Positions 40,910 through 49,374 of a stretch of DNA of 64,000 bases are shown here, in pieces. The stretch is from assembly GCA_021555105.2 (NCBI GenBank), contig CP134604.1, forward strand, positions 2,604,001-2,668,000. Direction: 5' to 3'. The notes under the pieces were generated by a model. The model did no database searches, was not told the origin of the DNA, and worked only from the letters and a program-made list of their open reading frames with translations. How positions within the stretch are numbered: position 1 is the first letter of the stretch; each line of letters starts with the position of its first letter. The position numbers were made by a program, and so were the translations under genes. Source of the DNA: Thalassospiraceae bacterium LMO-JJ14 (GTDB lineage Bacteria > Pseudomonadota > Alphaproteobacteria > Rhodospirillales > Casp-alpha2).

Positions 40910-43900
40910 ACAAAGTCCTTCGGCATCTGCTTGAGAACGTCAGCGGCGGGTCCGAAAGCACGTACGTTCCCGTATTCGAGCCATAAAATCTTATCGGCGA
41001 GACGAAGGTGGCTTGGACGGTGCGTCACCATCAGAATTGTCGTATCGCCGCGCATCCGATCCACGTTCTTCATAAATGCCTGATCGCTTGCGAAATCAAG
41101 ACCGTTGCCAGGCTCATCGAACAACATGATCGGTGAACGTTTGAGGTAACCCCGCGCCAGATTGAGCCGCTGCAGCAAACTGGTCGGCATTTGTCCGGAA
41201 CTGGAATCGCCGATGCGGACTTCGAAACCGTCCCGTTTCCATTTCCCCGAACCTTGTGTCAGTGCCAGGACATCGTCGAGCACACTCGCCATTTCACAGG
41301 CACGATAAATATCCTCGTCCGTCGCTGTCGGATGCGCCAGGCGCAGGTTCTGCGCAATCGTTCCATAGAAGAACTGAACAGTCTGCGGCACATAGGCAAC
41401 GGCATGGCGAAGCTCGACCGTATCCATCTGACGAATATCCATGTTGTCGATACGGATCGAACCTGCTTGCGGCGCATACATGCCTGCCAGAAGTTTCAAC
41501 GCAGTCGATTTACCGGATCCGTTCCCGCCGACAATACACAGAACTTCTCCGGGTTCGAGATCGAAGCTGACACCGACCAGAGCCGGGTCGCTATCCGGGC
41601 TGTAGCGGATCGAAACCCGGGCAAAAGTCACAAACCCCTCAATCTGTTTGATCGGATTGACCAGCGTATGCTGTTCGCGCTCACCCTTGATATTCATCAG
41701 GTTGTTGATCTGTGCGATCGAGGATTTCACCTGTGTCAGGCGCGTCAGCGAGATAAAGCCGGTCTGCAGCGGCGCCAGAACCCGCCACACAAGAATCATC
41801 GACGCCACCAGCCCGCCAACTGACATATCACCGTTCATGACCCGGAATACACCGAAAATTATGGTCCCCAATCCGGCCGAGATCATTAAAACATGCGAAA
41901 TCGTCTGCATCAGCGCGGAAAGCTGTGCCGTATAGAAACTGTTGAGAGCTGCCGTCGCCGAGTATTCGCGGAACCGCTCCATCCATTTTTCTTCTGCGCC
42001 GCAGTACTTGACCGCGCGCATACCGCTGAGGGTTTCGACGATCAGTTCCTGTTTCTTGGACGATGCGCGCGCCGCACGGCCGACCGAATGACGCAGCAGT
42101 GGCGTTATGATCAGCCCAAGGATGAAGAAGCACGCCATCATGATGACAGATATGAAAACCACCGGCCCGGCTAGCGCGGCAATGGTTATGATGAAGATGA
42201 ACACGAACGGCAATTCGAACAGAACAAGTGCCATGGGGCCCGTGAAGAAGTCGCGGATCGTTTCAAAATCCTTGATACGGGCAATCTGTGCACCAATCGT
42301 CGCACGCTCGGTAAATGTCGGTGGCAGGAACAGAATTTTGTGGAAGATGGCAATGCCGATAATGTTGTCCAGCCGGGCGCCGATGAACGCCATGATCTTC
42401 GATCTGATCATGCGCAGGATAATATCGCAGCCGATTGCAATGCCGACACCGAAAGCGAAGAAAGCCAATGTCGGTAACGAGCCTGTCGCCACAACCTTGT
42501 CATAGACCGCCATCACGAACAGCGGCGTCACGAGCGCCAGAATATTGAGTATGAAGGTAATCCCGAGTGTTTGATAAACCAGTGCACGAAAACGTTCCGT
42601 GACCGCACGGAACCAACCGAGCTTGGTTTGGGTTGACTGTATTTCGTCTGTATCGACGGGACTGAAGAAATATACCGTGCCGCGCATTTCACTACGCGGC
42701 ATCACACGTTCCTGATTCATACCGCCATCGAAAACGCGCAAGCCATCCGGCTCATAGCTCAGCAAAATGACCGCATCGCCTTCTTCAGGAAGATACAGGC
42801 ATGGGAACAAGCGCGGATCGATTTTCGTCAGGCGCATTTTCACAGGGCGGCTCTGGTAGTGCAGCGTCGCCATGATATTTCTGAACGAGGTGATATCGAG
42901 CTCGTTCGTGAAGTGAGGTAACGCTTCGGCAATATGGCGTTTGTCGCCGCGCCAGTTCAGTGCCTTCAGCAATTCCAAAAGACAGATCGAAAGATCTGTC
43001 GCTTCCTTCAGCGAGGCCAAGGCCGGGTCACTGTGCGCCGGCGGACCTTGTTCCGGCAAAGGCATTGGCCGCGGCACTTCCCCGCCACCATCTCCCCCCG
43101 AGCCGCCGGGTGGTGCCGGGGGCAGCGGTGGCATTGCAGCACGTTCGGTTACTGCCGTCGGCACACCATCCGCCGGGGAAGTATGCTCGTACTTGGGCAG
43201 CGGCTCGAACACACCGGGCAATGCAGGAAGCGGTGGTGGCGTATGCGGAGTCTTGGCCGTCCCTGGCGCATTGACTTTCGGCGACGGCGGCGCGGAAGGC
43301 TGCCTTGCCTGTGGTTGAGCTGGTTGCGGTGTGCGGGGCGATGGCGGCGCTTTTCTGGCCGCCGCCTGCGGCGGGGCCTTTGCGGCAGGTTGTGCGGGCT
43401 GCTGTTTGCGCTGCAGTTTTTCCGGCAATCCGACGCGGCGACGCCCGTCATCCGGCGGCGGCTGACTTGCTGCGGGCTTCGCAGGTGCAGGTGCTGAAGG
43501 CTGTTTTGGCGCAGCCTTTGGTTTGCGCGGTGTTATTGCGTCAACAGCCTGTTCTTTGCGTTTACGCAGGCGGGGCGGCACGCGCCCTCCCTTGGCCGGT
43601 GCCTGAAGCGCAGCCAAGGCCTTGTCAGCGAGGGCGTCGCGTTCTTCCTGTGTTTGCGCAGGCTTTTGTACGGGCTTTTGTGCTGCTCTTTGTACGGGCG
43701 GTTTCTCTGGCTGTTGGCGTGCAGCAGGGGCAGGTTTGCGGGCGGTTTGCGGGCTGACTTTCGGAGCAGAAGCAGGTGCGGACTTCGACGCCGGTGTTTC
43801 CGTTCTTGGCGTCGTTTCGCGTTCCATTTTTACATTAGGACGTGGCCCTCTGGCTGAGCTTCCGGCAACCGATGGCGACTCCGGTCTTTTGGCCGCAGGG

Positions 43901-44172
43901 CGTTTGCGTGCCTCGATCGGCGGCATGGGAACGCCTCGTTCATCGCCGGATGCGGGCTGAGCGGCAGCTGCCCCAGGCGATTGCGCTGCGGACGGTTGAC
44001 CGGAAGGTGCCGGACGGGCTTGCGGCGGCCGTGGTCTGTTTTCAATGCGTGGCTGTTTTGTGGACGAGCTATCTCTGTCACCGAAGACCCTGTCTACGGC
44101 GGTATCGACAGGCTCGACAACGCCGTCTTCGGCGTCATCCAGTGCTTCGATTTTTGAGAGTATACCGCTCAT
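40906..44172 (-). CDS. Type I secretion ABC exporter with long Pro/Ala-rich N-terminus
   Basis: The 1088-residue protein has about 390 N-terminal residues made mostly of Pro, Ala, Lys, Arg and Gln, then a C39-like peptidase-fold domain without clear catalytic residues (about 390-510), a six-helix membrane domain (530-820) and an ATPase domain. The ATPase keeps Walker A GGNGSGKST (882-890), the signature as SSSGQ (990-994), Walker B IMLFDE (1015-1020) and H-loop His1051. Usual exporters of this type lack the long disordered start. A second ABC exporter is encoded just upstream, with which it may pair. The substrate is unknown. Confidence 0.9.
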   Translation of the reverse strand: MSGILSKIEALDDAEDGVVEPVDTAVDRVFGDRDSSSTKQPRIENRPRPPQARPAPSGQPSAAQSPGAAAAQPASGDERGVPMPPIEARKRPAAKRPESPSVAGSSARGPRPNVKMERETTPRTETPASKSAPASAPKVSPQTARKPAPAARQQPEKPPVQRAAQKPVQKPAQTQEERDALADKALAALQAPAKGGRVPPRLRKRKEQAVDAITPRKPKAAPKQPSAPAPAKPAASQPPPDDGRRRVGLPEKLQRKQQPAQPAAKAPPQAAARKAPPSPRTPQPAQPQARQPSAPPSPKVNAPGTAKTPHTPPPLPALPGVFEPLPKYEHTSPADGVPTAVTERAAMPPLPPAPPGGSGGDGGGEVPRPMPLPEQGPPAHSDPALASLKEATDLSICLLELLKALNWRGDKRHIAEALPHFTNELDITSFRNIMATLHYQSRPVKMRLTKIDPRLFPCLYLPEEGDAVILLSYEPDGLRVFDGGMNQERVMPRSEMRGTVYFFSPVDTDEIQSTQTKLGWFRAVTERFRALVYQTLGITFILNILALVTPLFVMAVYDKVVATGSLPTLAFFAFGVGIAIGCDIILRMIRSKIMAFIGARLDNIIGIAIFHKILFLPPTFTERATIGAQIARIKDFETIRDFFTGPMALVLFELPFVFIFIITIAALAGPVVFISVIMMACFFILGLIITPLLRHSVGRAARASSKKQELIVETLSGMRAVKYCGAEEKWMERFREYSATAALNSFYTAQLSALMQTISHVLMISAGLGTIIFGVFRVMNGDMSVGGLVASMILVWRVLAPLQTGFISLTRLTQVKSSIAQINNLMNIKGEREQHTLVNPIKQIEGFVTFARVSIRYSPDSDPALVGVSFDLEPGEVLCIVGGNGSGKSTALKLLAGMYAPQAGSIRIDNMDIRQMDTVELRHAVAYVPQTVQFFYGTIAQNLRLAHPTATDEDIYRACEMASVLDDVLALTQGSGKWKRDGFEVRIGDSSSGQMPTSLLQRLNLARGYLKRSPIMLFDEPGNGLDFASDQAFMKNVDRMRGDTTILMVTHRPSHLRLADKILWLEYGNVRAFGPAADVLKQMPKDFV

Positions 44173-44209
44173 CCGAGTCTGTTACCTGTGCCTTTCCGTT
44201 ACTGTCGTA

Positions 44210-44422
44210 TCAGCCGAAATTGAAGTGCCTGCCGGGGCCACCCAGCCATCCGTCACGGGGAACGGAAAGCATCCGAAGCTCCGCCTCGGGGGTATGGCTT
44301 TTTCTGTTATTTTCGGTTTGCCCGGCGCCAGCAGATGGTTTGCCTTCATCGAGGCTATAGCTACAGGCAGCACCAAGGCCACCATCGGAAGCTTCAAGCT
44401 TTTTCAGTTTCGCGATTATCAT
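44210..44422 (-). CDS. 70-residue ORF between the two ABC exporter genes
   Basis: An ATG at 44422 overlaps the upstream ABC stop (ATGA), and the frame runs 70 codons to a stop 37 bases before the large ABC start. The product begins MIIAKLKKLEASDGGLGAAC and ends GWLGGPGRHFNFG; it has no signal peptide or membrane helix. A small hydrophilic product with a Gly-rich start, coupled to an exporter, could be a secreted substrate or a regulator, but this is a guess. Coding status rests on coupling and on filling the gap between two tight genes. Confidence 0.5.
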   Translation of the reverse strand: MIIAKLKKLEASDGGLGAACSYSLDEGKPSAGAGQTENNRKSHTPEAELRMLSVPRDGWLGGPGRHFNFG

Positions 44423-46155
44423 GAGTTCCCCTTCCCTTGTGAGGTTCCGATCTTTTCGCTCTCCGGCTGACGTTCCACTAGATGAGCGTCTTCGATATCA
44501 AAAATTCTGTCCGCAAGGCTGAGCATGGATGGGCGTGGCGTCACCAGGATCAGGGTAACCCTGCCCTTTAAGCGTTCTAACAGGTTACGGAGCGTGGAAT
44601 CGCCGGCACTGTCCATCGCCGCATTCGCTTCGTCGAACAACAGAACGCGGGGCTTGTCGACAAGCGCACGGGCGATGGCGATACGTTGTTTGATCCCCTT
44701 GGGCAGCTTGTCGCCGGCACCGTCGCCAACCTTGGTTTCATAGCCATGCGGCATGTGTGCAACAACATTGTCCAGACCGAGAAGGCGTGAAATATCCAAC
44801 GCCTCGTCAATCTTCTCGTCGCGAAACATCGTGACGTTTTCCAGGATTGTCCCGTTGAACAGCGCACCTTCCTGCGGCAAGTAGGCGATCTGGCGGCGTA
44901 TACTGGACGGGTCGTATTGATGCAGGTCCAGGCCGTCGGCCAATATCCTGCCCTCGGCCGGCGCGAATACACCCATGATAATGTACAAAAGCGTAGTCTT
45001 GCCGCTGGACCCTGAACCCGTGATGCCAATGGTTTCACCTGATTCAATTTCCAGATTGATGTTCTTGAACACTGCCGGCAAGTCTTCACCGTCCTTGTTC
45101 TTGCCATATGAGAAGCTCATGTTTTCGAGCTTCAGGTTGCCGCGGATCGGCGGCAGGAGCGGCAGACCGGCAGGCTTTTCCTCTTCCATATGAAATAGTT
45201 GCCGGACCCGGTCGAGCGACAACTGGATCGACTGGAACCGGGTCCAGATGCCGACGGCTTTTTGCAACGGCTGCATGGAGCGCCCTGCCAGCATGGTGCA
45301 GGCGGCCAGACCACCGACGGTCAGTTCGCCGTCAATGACGAACGTCGCGCCATAGCCGACAACGCAAAACAGGACCAATTGCGAAAACAAAGCGCCGGTC
45401 GAACTGGCCGTGGATGAATGCAGAGCAACATTGTAATCGGCAGTAGCGCAGGTTTCCTGCAGACGCTCGTATCGGCGGATCATCTGCTCTTCCATGGCCA
45501 GCCCCTTGACGGTGTGGATACCGCCCAGAACCTCAATGATGAAGCTGTACCGGCGGTCATCGGCCATCATCCGGCTTTCCAACGCTTTGCGCAGCCTGCT
45601 GCCGACAACCATTGCAGCCAGGGCAAAGAAGATAATCAGGGCGATCGGAATAAGAACCAGATGCCCCGCCAGATAATACATGGCACTCAGAAACAGGACC
45701 GCAAACGGCAGATCGCAAAGCGACAGAATGGCCTGACCGGCATAAAATTCCTTAAGCGGGCCGAGAGCATTGAAACGCTCCAGATGCACCCCTGACCCTT
45801 GGCGCTCGTAGTCGACGATTGAGACGTTGAGCAGCCGTTCCACCGCAGCCACACCCGCCAGATGTTCGAAGCGCGCGCCCATCCAGCCACTGACGTAGGA
45901 CCGGCCCTGCCGCAGGCAGGCTTCGAGGATCAACGCCGTGCCGACCCCGCTGATAAGCAGAATAAGCGTTCCTTCTGCTGAATTCGGGATAATGCGGTCA
46001 TAGACCTGCAGCAGCGTCAGCGGCATCGCCAACGCCAGCAGATTGATAAAAACCGAAGCGACGATCAGGTCAAACACGCCGCCTGGCGTATACGAAATAC
46101 GGCCAAGCTCGTTGCCCTGCGGCTTCGACGTTTTCAGCTTTTCAGCCAAGCCCAT
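44419..46155 (-). CDS. Type I secretion ABC exporter with degenerate ATP-site motifs
   Basis: The 578-residue half-exporter has six membrane helices (about 25-290) and an ATPase domain with Walker A GSGSSGKTT (380-388) and Walker B VLLFDEA (504-510, Glu509 present). The signature LSGGQ reads LPKGI (484-488), and the H-loop His is Pro540 in VTPRPS. Both changes are at catalytic sites. Heterodimeric ABC exporters often have one consensus and one degenerate site, so this subunit probably pairs with the 1088-residue exporter. It has no C39-like domain. Confidence 0.9.
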   Translation of the reverse strand: MGLAEKLKTSKPQGNELGRISYTPGGVFDLIVASVFINLLALAMPLTLLQVYDRIIPNSAEGTLILLISGVGTALILEACLRQGRSYVSGWMGARFEHLAGVAAVERLLNVSIVDYERQGSGVHLERFNALGPLKEFYAGQAILSLCDLPFAVLFLSAMYYLAGHLVLIPIALIIFFALAAMVVGSRLRKALESRMMADDRRYSFIIEVLGGIHTVKGLAMEEQMIRRYERLQETCATADYNVALHSSTASSTGALFSQLVLFCVVGYGATFVIDGELTVGGLAACTMLAGRSMQPLQKAVGIWTRFQSIQLSLDRVRQLFHMEEEKPAGLPLLPPIRGNLKLENMSFSYGKNKDGEDLPAVFKNINLEIESGETIGITGSGSSGKTTLLYIIMGVFAPAEGRILADGLDLHQYDPSSIRRQIAYLPQEGALFNGTILENVTMFRDEKIDEALDISRLLGLDNVVAHMPHGYETKVGDGAGDKLPKGIKQRIAIARALVDKPRVLLFDEANAAMDSAGDSTLRNLLERLKGRVTLILVTPRPSMLSLADRIFDIEDAHLVERQPESEKIGTSQGKGNS

Positions 46156-46360
46156 GCATTTTTCCGGCCGCTCAACGCAGCCGATCCTTCCGCTCCTGCA
46201 GCCCTGCCCGCAAAGACAAGGGTCCGCATACCGGTTTAGGCTTTTGTTGTTAATAAACCCTTATCAGCGCACCGGCATTGCTGCGGCAAACCCTTGATAA
46301 GCTTGGCGAACAGCGCTGACAGCATCCTTAACGGCAGAATATTTCAAGGCCGCAAAACGC

Positions 46361-47155
46361 CTATTCCGGGACTGCCATATAGGAACCGATAACAGTCTCC
46401 GCCTTGTCGCGGAATGCCCCCAGATCCATCCCCGGATTGATCCGTGGATCATACACTGTTCGGATCAGAATGCGATCCAGATCGGAGAGCTTCTGCAACA
46501 TGGCCGTTTCATTGAAGATCGAGGGACGCAGGCGATCGCTATCGTTTGGAAGGCCTAGTGATTGTGTTAATTCCTCTAATAAACAATGCTTTATATGATC
46601 ATCATCAAGTATCGAATTAATTACAATCCGGGCTTTGCTGACCGCCCATTCCCGGGTCGGCCAGATGATGAAGAAGCAGCGGCTCGGCCCCATTATCTGG
46701 CTTAATGTCTGCTTGGAAACACCGGGAAACGACAATCCCGACATCTGCATCCTTGGCACGATGGTGATTACGATATCACCGCCGACGCCAATATCGCGCG
46801 GCATCAGACGGATCGGCATGCCGGTAAGTTCGGCAAGATCCTGAATATGGCTTCTAAGCGCTGCATAATATATTTCGTGGGTCTGAGCCGGTACGGGAAC
46901 AGCCCGCCCCGTCGATGCATCCCGTGGTCCCGCGACCTTGGTTTCGAGACGGACGGTCGGTGCGTGCGTCCATTTGACCAGCCGCGTCCCCGGCTTGGAG
47001 CTGATCACCACATCTTCGGCAAAACGCCGGATGTCCTTCACGGAAGGAATGGGATTGAGTGTATCCGCAAAGGCGTGCAACGGCATCAGCAACCCGACGA
47101 CGATCACGGCCAGACGGATACAGGGACAAAATGCGTTACTGGCCAAGCTGTTCAC
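46361..47155 (-). CDS. DUF2927 secreted protein, copy 2
   Basis: The 264-residue protein has a signal peptide (about 1-30) and the DUF2927 core ending HCLLEELTQSLGLPNDS, PSIFN and DLDRILIRTVYDPRINPGM. The conserved EELTQ.LGLPNDS stretch resembles the helix of a zincin-type metallopeptidase without the full HExxH. It overlaps the stop of the first DUF2927 gene by 20 bases. The two paralogues precede the exporter genes on the same strand, so they could be accessory factors or substrates; this is inferred. Confidence 0.85.
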   Translation of the reverse strand: MNSLASNAFCPCIRLAVIVVGLLMPLHAFADTLNPIPSVKDIRRFAEDVVISSKPGTRLVKWTHAPTVRLETKVAGPRDASTGRAVPVPAQTHEIYYAALRSHIQDLAELTGMPIRLMPRDIGVGGDIVITIVPRMQMSGLSFPGVSKQTLSQIMGPSRCFFIIWPTREWAVSKARIVINSILDDDHIKHCLLEELTQSLGLPNDSDRLRPSIFNETAMLQKLSDLDRILIRTVYDPRINPGMDLGAFRDKAETVIGSYMAVPE

Positions 47156-47945
47156 TCATGATTTCCCGCCCGATACGAAGCGCATCGAGACGTGGCGTTC
47201 CCGCGGGCAAGCGCTTGTCATAAAGCGTTTTCAGCATGATCAGATCGCTATTCGTGAGGGTCCGCAGGGTTGATTTCTGATTGAAAATGGATGGTGTCAC
47301 AAGATCACTGTCATTTGGAAGTCCCATAGCCTGGGTCATTTCCTCAAGCAAGCAAGCATCCATCTGATCCGGCGGCAATTCAGCATTCACGACGATCAGG
47401 CTCCGGAACATGGCGCCGGTACGGATCGAGCGGCTGAGAAAATAACAAACGCCTGCCTGCCCCAGACGCTTGAGGACCTGCGGATCGACATCATTGGCGA
47501 CGAATGGCTGCCCCATGGCAAGCCGGGGGACAAACTTGATGATGAAGTTTGCCGGCTTGCCTTTTTCCTTGTCGCTTTTCTCGGATTTCGCACCGGTCAG
47601 CCTTACAAGCGTCGTCAAATGCTTACGGATCATATCGACATGCGCTTTGGCGGGCGGCACGAAGCTCAGTTTCAACTCCCGTTTGCCGTCCGGTTTGGCG
47701 ATCATCTTGCCCTGCATGGAAGTGATCGAGACGCGGATCGGAGTCATCCATTTTTGGATATGCTCGGTCGGTTTGACGCCCTCGATCTCCGCACCGAACA
47801 CAACGTTATCAAAATGCCTCATGAGATCGTCCGCCCCAGGTTCCTGGGCATGCGTGGGCGAAACTGCTGTCATGAACGGCAGAACAAGCGCCAGCACACA
47901 TAGACGCGCCCGTACTTCGGGTCTTTTCAGGGCAGTCATAATCAT
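47136..47945 (-). CDS. DUF2927 secreted protein, copy 1
   Basis: The 269-residue protein has a signal peptide ending near THAQ-EPGADD and the DUF2927 core with ACLLEEMTQAMGLPNDS, PSIFNQKSTLRTLT and LIMLKTLYDKRLPAGTP. It differs from copy 2 but shares the C-terminal half closely enough to be a tandem duplicate. ATG at 47945 or 47939 both fit; a TTG at 47966 is less likely. It lies 32 bases after the two-domain secreted protein gene. Confidence 0.85.
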   Translation of the reverse strand: MIMTALKRPEVRARLCVLALVLPFMTAVSPTHAQEPGADDLMRHFDNVVFGAEIEGVKPTEHIQKWMTPIRVSITSMQGKMIAKPDGKRELKLSFVPPAKAHVDMIRKHLTTLVRLTGAKSEKSDKEKGKPANFIIKFVPRLAMGQPFVANDVDPQVLKRLGQAGVCYFLSRSIRTGAMFRSLIVVNAELPPDQMDACLLEEMTQAMGLPNDSDLVTPSIFNQKSTLRTLTNSDLIMLKTLYDKRLPAGTPRLDALRIGREIMSEQLGQ

Positions 47946-47977
47946 AAAACGAAGTCTAGCACGCAACGGGGTCGGAT

Positions 47978-49201
47978 CTAACCCTCGCCACCGTCAATTT
48001 TAAGTGAATTCAGTATCCGTTCGGCAACCGGCCGATAGGTATCGAATTGCGACGCCGGCGCCGTATATGACCAGATATGGGCAATCCCCCCTTCAGGCCT
48101 GGGGATCACCAACGCCCACTTGCGGAAGCGTTGGCCCTGATGGTCATAACTGGCGACAAACTGATGTCCTTCCAGCTTTAGTCCGTACTTGGCATAAGTC
48201 ACCGGTTTCTCGCCGACGAACTGGACCCCGCGGGCCTGTTGAGCCAAATTCGCTTTCAGATTTTCAATCGCAACAAGTGCCACGTCCCCCTCACCTGCGG
48301 GCCTGACGTTCTGTAAGGAGACAATGGCGTCATAAGCCGGGGTGCCTCGTGGCCCGCTGATGGCATTGGTGAACGCGCTCAGCTTCTCGAACTGCCAGGC
48401 CGACGGGTACTCGACGCGGTAACCATATCCGGCCTCGGAAAAAACGATAACGTCAGGCGCACTTGCAGCCTCGGCAACCTGCGGGCGACCGGCAGGATTT
48501 GCTTCCGGCGCATTTTCGGCCCGTAACGGCGGCTGTTTTTCCTTCGCTTCCTCCGGCTGCGCCATATGGGCAGGCTCTGCAGGTTTTTCTGCCCGTGCCG
48601 GACGAAAGCCGGCAAGAATCCATTCAAATTCAACAGAAAGTTTTTCGAAATGGCTTATAGGCGCGAAGAACATGAAGACAAAATCCGTCTTCGCCCCACG
48701 GGCGATAACGACCCTCGTCTTGGTCGATCCGGCTTCGTATAGCGCATATCCAGCCGGCAACCCGGCAATCACCAGATCTCCTTCGGCAAGTTTTCGGGCC
48801 CAGGGCTTTCCTTCACCAAGATACTGCGCTTCAAGTTTATAGAACATCTGCCGTGTCCCGATTCCAGGATTGGCATCACCGGTCTGAATATTGACGCCAT
48901 ACCCCTTGCGCGACTGGATGGCGATTTGTTGTCCACCTGGCCGCTCCTGGAAACGCGCGCCCGCAGGTGCAACCAGCATGTATCCACGCTGAGGGTCCTG
49001 ATATGCGACCGGCTGTGATGGAACGTGGCTCATTGTCCCAGGGATGGACGGCTGCACACTCGGCGATGCGGCTGCAACACTCGGATGAATACTGTTCTGC
49101 GGCACCATTCCCGGTGCGCCCGTACCATCAGCGATGGCACTGTGCATATTCGCGGCTGCTAAAACGACGGCACTGATCAATATAATCGATTGTTTGCGCA
49201 T
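47978..49201 (-). CDS. Secreted protein with two PsbP/DUF1795-like repeats
   Basis: The 407-residue product from ATG 49201 (GGGAG seven bases upstream) has a signal peptide (about 1-25), a Ser/Pro-rich linker, one beta-rich domain (RGYMLVAPAGARFQERPGG ... FEWILAGFRPA), an Ala/Pro/Glu linker and a second similar domain (YGYRVEYPSAWQFEKL ... YRPVAERILNSLKI). The repeated pattern Y.Y.V..P..W/RF...FEL...ER resembles PsbP or DUF1795 folds. It opens the minus-strand locus that ends in the exporter genes. Function unknown. Confidence 0.75.
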   Translation of the reverse strand: MRKQSIILISAVVLAAANMHSAIADGTGAPGMVPQNSIHPSVAAASPSVQPSIPGTMSHVPSQPVAYQDPQRGYMLVAPAGARFQERPGGQQIAIQSRKGYGVNIQTGDANPGIGTRQMFYKLEAQYLGEGKPWARKLAEGDLVIAGLPAGYALYEAGSTKTRVVIARGAKTDFVFMFFAPISHFEKLSVEFEWILAGFRPARAEKPAEPAHMAQPEEAKEKQPPLRAENAPEANPAGRPQVAEAASAPDVIVFSEAGYGYRVEYPSAWQFEKLSAFTNAISGPRGTPAYDAIVSLQNVRPAGEGDVALVAIENLKANLAQQARGVQFVGEKPVTYAKYGLKLEGHQFVASYDHQGQRFRKWALVIPRPEGGIAHIWSYTAPASQFDTYRPVAERILNSLKIDGGEG

Positions 49202-49374
49202 AACTGCGCTCCCTTGTCTCCGTTGCGCTCGAATAAGCGCACCCAACTGCCGCCGCTGAAACTACAGAAGGATATTTTCAGGGCAGCAAATCCCATGAAC
49301 ATGTTGCCACTACGTGGTTAACAATCCATGAATCAGGCCATTAACGGGGGCCACTGAATTTTGGGAAAAAGAAG

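Noticed and set aside
42990-44170. Several plus-strand frames opposite the Pro/Ala-rich exporter N-terminus
   Set aside because: They are low-complexity shadows (Arg/Trp/Cys-rich) of the Pro/Ala codons and have no start signals.
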